Below the pieces are notes generated by a model. It ran no database searches and was not told the DNA's origin. It was given only the letters and a program-made list of their open reading frames with translations. DNA of 64,000 bases from Cycas panzhihuaensis (lineage: Eukaryota; Cycadophyta). The stretch's first letter is position 1, and every line of letters starts with the position of its first letter. Shown here one piece after another: positions 58,291 through 64,000 of the stretch. The stretch is from the NCBI GenBank assembly GCA_023213395.1, contig CM041465.1, forward strand, positions 62,751,741 to 62,815,740, written 5' to 3'. A program made the position numbers and the translations under genes.

Positions 58291-59070
58291 GTAGTACCCC
58301 CTTTATCTTAAGCTATATGTCCTCGTTAAGATAAAAGTTAAAAAACTCTTGGATGTAGGGTTGATCATTTCTATTGATTACCCTAAATGGGTCTCCAACA
58401 TCATTCCTATTGCTAAAAGGAACGAAATGATTCAGATATGCATTCATTTTTGAGATATCAACAATGTATGTCCTAAGCTTAACTTTCCTTTACCTTTCAT
58501 CAATCAGATTATCGATCACACCAACAGATTTGAAGTCATATCATTAATGGATGGATTCTCTAGTTATAACGAAATCCAAATCTCCCCCAAAGACCATCAC
58601 GAAATGGCTTTCACTACACCTTGGGGTACCTTTGCTTACAAAGTAACGATCTTCAGACTTAAAAACATAGGCAACACTTACTAAAGGCTGATGCAATTTG
58701 TCTTTTATAACCTCATAAATAAAACCTTCAAGGTCTTTATGGATGATATGATGGGTCTCTCTTGTAAGAAAGCCCCTGACCCTGAGGATTTACATGCCAT
58801 CTTTACATGATATCGCAAATACCATGTTAGCTTAAAACCCACTCAAATACATGTTTGAAGTAACCACCGATAAACTCCTAGGTTTGTTGTTTCTAAACAA
58901 GGAATCCAGATCAACCCCAATAAGGTTAAATCTATCCTTGACATACCTCTACCCAAAACACAACATTAAATCAAGTCATTTTTAGGTAGGTTGGATTTTC
59001 TTTAGCATTTTCTCGTGAACTTCACCATAAATGCTAAGCCTCTTATTAACCTGTTGAAGAAGGGGGCCCT
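58291..59070 (+). pseudogene. Reverse transcriptase remnant of unit B
   Basis: Collinear with unit A RT. Asp codons of FMDDMMGLS at 58742-58747. Shares the TGA after the HF/DF residues with unit A. Frameshifts and further stops present. Confidence 0.84.
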
Positions 59071-59600
59071 ATTCATTTGGTCTCCTAAGGCTCAGGAAGC
59101 ATTTTAAGAGCTCAAGGACACTTGGCTTCTCCTTTGATCTTAACAGCCTATATATTAGACTCTCCCTTCATCCTTTATACCTCGGCCACTAATGAATCCT
59201 TAGGGACTATGCTCACTTAAGAGGATGATTAAGGAACTAATTATTATATTTACTTCACCATCTAGACACTAGTCACTATTGAGCTTAACTACTCTTTCAT
59301 TAAGAAGGAGTGCCTTACCTTGGTCCATGCAACCAAGAAATTTAGCCATTACCTACACGATAATAGTACTCAGGTGATCATTCAATCCAATCCCTTGAGA
59401 TACCTCTTAACTCAATCTGACTTGACTGGTAGGACTGGCAAATGAGTTGTCCTCCTTCAAGAGTATGACCTTCAAATTGTTAATAGGAAATCAAAGAACA
59501 GAATGGTAGTTGTTAAATAACTAGTTGATGTACCTATTTCTAAATCTTTAAACATTACCAATGACAGCTCCTTACTCGACGAGCCTATCTTTTCCATCCA
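59071..59600 (+). pseudogene. Gypsy RNase H remnant of unit B
   Basis: Collinear with unit A, including FILYTSATNESLGTML, the shared TAG before TLVTIELNYS and the shared TAA near 59516. Confidence 0.74.
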
Positions 59601-59659
59601 GTACTCGTCACCCTAGCCATTATCTAGTAGCAAATAGTATGGGGACATTGTATAATACC

Positions 59660-60878
59660 TTAATAAACAATAATATCATCCTAATACTAGTGACAAGGTG
59701 AGGTCATGAGTTAGGGCTACTTCTAGGTAGTATTTCCTCATAGAGGAGGTATTGTACAAGAGATCTTTTAGTGGGATCCTCCTTTGCTGCATCAATCCTA
59801 ATAAGGTAAACTAAATACTTTACAAGTGCTATAATGACATTTGTGGGGGCCACTTCAAGGGCCAATCCATGGCCATAAGATCCTTTGTATGGGTTATTAC
59901 TGAGCATCTATTTTGAAGGATGCCCACACCTATATGTTGCATGATCGTAGGTCCTAGGAGTATGCCAATATCATTCATTCACCTCTTGAGGCCTTACACC
60001 CAATCATTTCTCCATGGCCTTTCTCCCAATGGGGATTAGACCTTGTGGGAGCCAGAACCCTTCCTTTCTTGTCACAATACAAGTTCATGTTGACCATGAT
60101 GGAGTCCTATACTAAATTGGTTAAAGCCATCCCTTTATCATCCATTCATGGCCAGACTTTAGCAACTTTCATCTCTGAGTATATCATCTATCGATTTAGG
60201 GTTCCTGACATCCTGATCATAGATAATAGTACTTCTATTTGTAATAAGAAGATGGATAAACTTTGTGGGAAGTTCAATATATCCCATAAAACCTTATCTC
60301 TTTATTATTCCTAAGCCAATGACCAAATTAAATCTTTTAGCAAAACCCTTATAAACATCTTAAAGAAAACAATTCCTCAATCCCAAAGGGATTGACACCT
60401 CTAACTTGTTTATGCTTTATGGACATATTACACTTCTATTTGCACAGTTACATGAATAACCCCATTCTCCCTCATGTATGGAAATGAAGCAATCCTTCCT
60501 TTAGAAGTTGAAATCCCTCATCTATGAGTTTCTCTTTGAGGTCTCATCAATGAGGAGTCTTACCACCAAGCTCACCTCCTCAACCTGGAAGCCTTAGATG
60601 AGAGACAATTTATGACATACTAAGAAAACCTCACCTCCAAGGCTAGGCCATGAAGAATATATGACAAATGTCTTCATCCTCAACCTTTAAATCATAGGGA
60701 TCGTCTCCTTAATCTTGAGTATCTCTATGACTACTTATCCAAATTTACGCCCAAATGGGTCGGTCCTTTTGTCATTCTTGAGAGCCTCGACAATGGTGCC
60801 TATAGGATAGCTATCTTGGAGGGTCTTGAATTGAAGAAAGATGTGAATGGTAAATTCTTAAAGAAGTTCTACTTGTGA
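59660..60878 (+). pseudogene. Integrase remnant of unit B
   Basis: Open part 60045-60314 has ILIIDNSTSI with the second Asp. The Glu position reads Lys (QIKSFSK, about 60331). Terminal TGA at 60876-60878. Confidence 0.82.
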
Positions 60879-61590
60879 CCCTTTCTACTCCCAAGTAGGA
60901 TAGTAATAACCATCTCTTACTTTGAAATGAGCCTAAACTATCACTCTAAGCATATGATTATTTCTCCTAGCCATAAGTATGGTGATGATTTAGAGTAGCT
61001 CTTCATCCTTTTGACTTCATTACTTGCATTACATCTCTTATTTCCTTCTCGAGGGAGACCTGTCATTTCCTAGTTAGGTAAGTAAACATCCTTTGCTTTC
61101 AAGCATGGAGTCACTTCCCAACTAGGGCCTTTTATTTCTTTTGTATCTATACCCCCTACTCGCTTCCTTTGGATATCTATTATGCTCCACCTGACATACA
61201 TGCATAGCATACCCTCCTAGCATTATATTTATCCATCATTGATATGCATGATAACCATGTGTGCCTACTACGACTGTGGCATCACGTGAAAGGAAGCACA
61301 AATGTCATCTACATATGATCTAATAACAAAAACCATACATAGCAATTAACTACAACTATTTGAATGTATGACCCCTTGTGCACCCATATCCATATGCATA
61401 TGCTCATCTCTCTATGCATTATATAAACAAATAATCTACTTAAGAAAGTAATAACATCACAAATCTATCATAACATCATCATCATGTATCAAATGCGGTA
61501 CAAATTGGCCCGCATTTAGATATGTACAAAGTCATATGGCACAATAGAATCATATGGTGCATCATCTAGACAATATGCTTTAAGAAGCCA
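60879..61590 (+). other. Post-pol spacer of unit B
   Basis: No gene is seen. Collinear with 51845-52560; the mark reads CAAATGCGGTAC near 61490. Confidence 0.6.
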
Positions 61591-63020
61591 GAATCCTTGT
61601 AGGGAGGAGTACAATCATACAGTTACATGTGGTAAAAACTCCTTGGAGGTTTAAGCCTTTCCTATCCAAAATCCATAGTGTAGAGTGTCTTAGACACTGT
61701 GCTCTCAAGGGGTATCATCCCCTCGTCTGCAAGATCTCTTGCTTTGGGAGCATATACCTCCTAAGCTCTTATGACATTGCTGCAAGATCCCTACCTTGTT
61801 GTCCTTATCTTGAGGCCTCCTTTAGGTCATCGTCATGGTGTGCAACCTACTGCCTGATGACCTAATAGTGATCTGGTCCATTAGATGATTGTATCTAGCC
61901 TAGATATGATCTCTCTCTCCCTTAGCTCCATAGAGTCTCTACTCTAATATAGCAATCTGGATCTTGCCCTTTACATCCATGCTTGCTCCTTCTCCCTAGG
62001 CCTCTAATCCCTATGCCTAGCCTGTAGGGTGTCCCTTTTAACCACCAACTAGTCTCTGTATGTTGTAGCTTTTCCAGGGTGCTCTGTAGTTAGCCAACCC
62101 TCATATAGAGCCCCTTGGACTCTGACAACCATATATCCATAGCTTGAGTCAGCGGGGCAAATGCTGCTATGTGTAGCCTTGCTAATTTGGGATCCTTGCT
62201 AGGTAGGATGGGAGGTTGTCCCTCCATGTAGACTTTGGGAAATAACTCATGTAGTATCACATCCAATAGCCTTACCATCTCTATTCCCCCTACCAAACCA
62301 TGCATATTAAATAAAACCATCTAAGGAAGTAATAAATAATCAGAAGGATGTTGAGCCAAGGTAGAATATGATATCCTAGGATAACTGGCTCCTCTGCCTA
62401 GATGATCACCACCTCTACTATAGCTCCCCCTTATATTGCCTCTATCTCCTTGACCTTCGGCGCTACCTCACCTACCACTTAGGCTGCCAGGGTATCTCCT
62501 CCCTCCAATCCCTCCTCTCCTAATATCTCTATATCTGTGGTAGTTATTGCTGCCTCTCCCTCTACCACCATAGCTACCACTTCTGCTGGGGATCTACCTA
62601 CAACTCCCCCTCTTCCTGTCGGTCCTTTTGGTGGCCTATCTCCCCCTACTGGCACCGATCAACTTGCCTTATCTCATGTAGGTCCTGATGATCCTACTCC
62701 ATCCTCTCCATCTCCTCCATTGTCATCACTACCTTCATCAGGCTTATCTCCTACATCTCTGCCCTTATCATCACTCTCCCAGTGGATCAATCAATATGGA
62801 TCCACTGTAGAGTTAATCGAGTTAAGAGATCCAATGATGTTATCCCCATCTATTACTGCATATGGACCTGGTCCTTAATACATCTGAATCTTGTCTACCA
62901 CTTATGAACTATAGGGGCCTTGGTTGAGATGGTATATGACCATCCTGGCTATGCCACTACTTTGAAATGGTTGAAAAACTAACACTAGAGTAGCGTACAG
63001 TATGAGAAACCTCCTCTCCC
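61591..63020 (-). pseudogene. Antisense gene remnant of unit B (C-terminal part)
   Basis: Collinear with 52561-53988. Open piece 62320-62090 has VILHELFPKVYMEGQPPILP. Ends at the unit border, so the PMD-like exon is absent here too. Confidence 0.58.
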
Positions 63021-64000
63021 AGCCTAACAAAGTCCAAGAAAGAAGTAGGAACCTTAAAAGATTGATTAAAACATGATTAAATCCTTATAAAAACTTAATG
63101 AAACTTAGATATAAACACTTCAAATATGTGTTGGGCTATGTATAATAGTAGAGGCTCTAGAAAATTATAGAGATTCTGAAAAAAAAAATAGAGTGTACAA
63201 ATTAAAATAATAAAAAAATTTAACAAAATACTATATAAACTATTGATATAATGTTATAAACTAAATAAATATTAAACAAAAAACTTGTTGTGCTTTATAC
63301 AAACTCACTCTAATCTCAAATGAAAGTGTTAATGGAGGCACAATAGAGTAGGTAAAAGAATGTTTCAATCTATATTCAAACCATTTCTGAAAACATTAAC
63401 ATAATTTCCTTTGAGAGGTGGTGTTGAAGAACATCGAGGGTTTCAAGCCCCAAAATATATATTCGGGAGGTAGGCAGAGCCTGCCCCAACCTCCATTCCA
63501 ACCTTGAAATCTAAATTATAATAAAAAATAAGCAACTTAAAATAAAATAATATTAGCTTATCCAAGTGATGGTTGGCATGTTCCCAAGATCCATTTACAA
63601 ATATATATGTAATGAATATAGTTCCAATATTTACTTATTATTGTTATAGTCAGATCAAAGTGGAGATCTAATTAGAGTGCTCTAGCCTTTTTGAATCATG
63701 ATTTAACACTATAGTGTGTTCTTGCTCTTTTCAACTCAATGGTTCCATAGCTAGATTAAAGTAGAGATCTAATTAGAGTGCCTTTAAGGACCACCCAAGG
63801 GCTACTCACCTCCTAAATTGGGTTGAGTATACCTCCTAGCCAAGTGACCACACCTCAACCAGTCGTGGTCTACCCATCTCTAACTGGACCTAAGGGACCC
63901 TCGTGTCCCCCTTCTACTAGCCACATAGGGAAAATCCCCATGCATCCTTAACCCCAACCTAGGGATCTTTCTCTTTACATACCCCTAGGATGCACTTCCC
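63021..64000 (+). repeat. Tandem array unit C, first 980 bases
   Basis: Third copy of the unit, running off the right edge. It has the AT-rich part, including the 131 bases missing in A, and the beginning of the gag remnant (about 63780 onward). Confidence 0.88.

Larger units (their letters stand above)
53989..63020 (+). repeat. Tandem array unit B (9.03 kb)
   Basis: Collinear with unit A over its whole length apart from the 131 extra bases in its AT-rich part. In a 400-base integrase sample I count roughly one difference in nine from A. B and C look closer to each other in the AT-rich part. It ends AGAAACCTCCTCTCCC before AGCCTAAC at 63021. Confidence 0.88.

Noticed and set aside
1-64000. 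An endogenous plant pararetrovirus as the source of RT and RNase H
   Set aside because: Integrase, LTRs, primer sites and a target-site duplication are present, and no movement or coat protein is seen. The order fits Ty3/gypsy.
1-64000. tRNA, rRNA, CRISPR arrays or bacterial operons
   Set aside because: No cloverleaf with A and B boxes, no rRNA-like stretch, no spaced short direct repeats and no ribosome-site-led gene clusters were seen. The tRNA-like bases are only primer sites.

Overview
The window is plant nuclear DNA made almost entirely of decayed LTR retrotransposons. I see no intact host gene, tRNA, rRNA or CRISPR array. The evidence is long LTRs (about 2.6-2.8 kb), plant-type Ty3/gypsy gag-pol proteins, a Ty1/copia remnant with an initiator-Met-tRNA primer site, and plant-style promoter and splice signals. 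A large, repeat-rich seed-plant genome is the best inference. I cannot name the species.

From about 1 to 42,018 the window is a Russian doll. A minus-strand copia element (40,197-42,018, continuing off-window) was hit by a large Ty3/gypsy element, called H here (right part of its 5' LTR at 8,079-9,321; 3' LTR ending at 40,196). H was hit twice by relatives. Element E1 (minus strand, 1-8,078, continuing off the left edge) sits in the 5' LTR of H. Element E (plus strand, 16,712-33,345, 16.6 kb) sits just downstream of the pol gene of H and is flanked by a 5-bp target-site duplication, GGTAC.

H and E share one layout: LTR, an arginine-tRNA-like primer site, one long gag-protease-RT-RNase H-integrase frame of about 2,190 codons, and then an unusual 4-kb post-pol region. 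That region holds an antisense gene with its own TATA box, a GT-AG intron and a plant-mobile-domain-like (PMD-like) segment. It also holds a second, separate RNase H coding region on the plus strand, placed head-to-head with the antisense gene, then the polypurine tract and 3' LTR. The whole set looks like a Tat-like gypsy lineage with rearranged accessory modules.

From 42,019 to 45,080 the DNA is AT-rich and gene-poor. From 45,081 to the right edge lies a tandem array with a period of about 9.04 kb: two full units (A and B) and the start of a third (C). Each unit carries about 0.6-0.9 kb of AT-rich DNA plus a 5'-truncated copy of the same gypsy family, from gag to part of the antisense gene, with no LTRs. 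Units A and B share stop codons, so the element was dead before it was duplicated as DNA.

All copies are broken. H and E decayed almost only by point mutation. E1 is riddled with small deletions while keeping many CpGs. Unit frames carry both kinds of damage. Domain boundaries are estimates by eye from motif matching and comparison among the copies.
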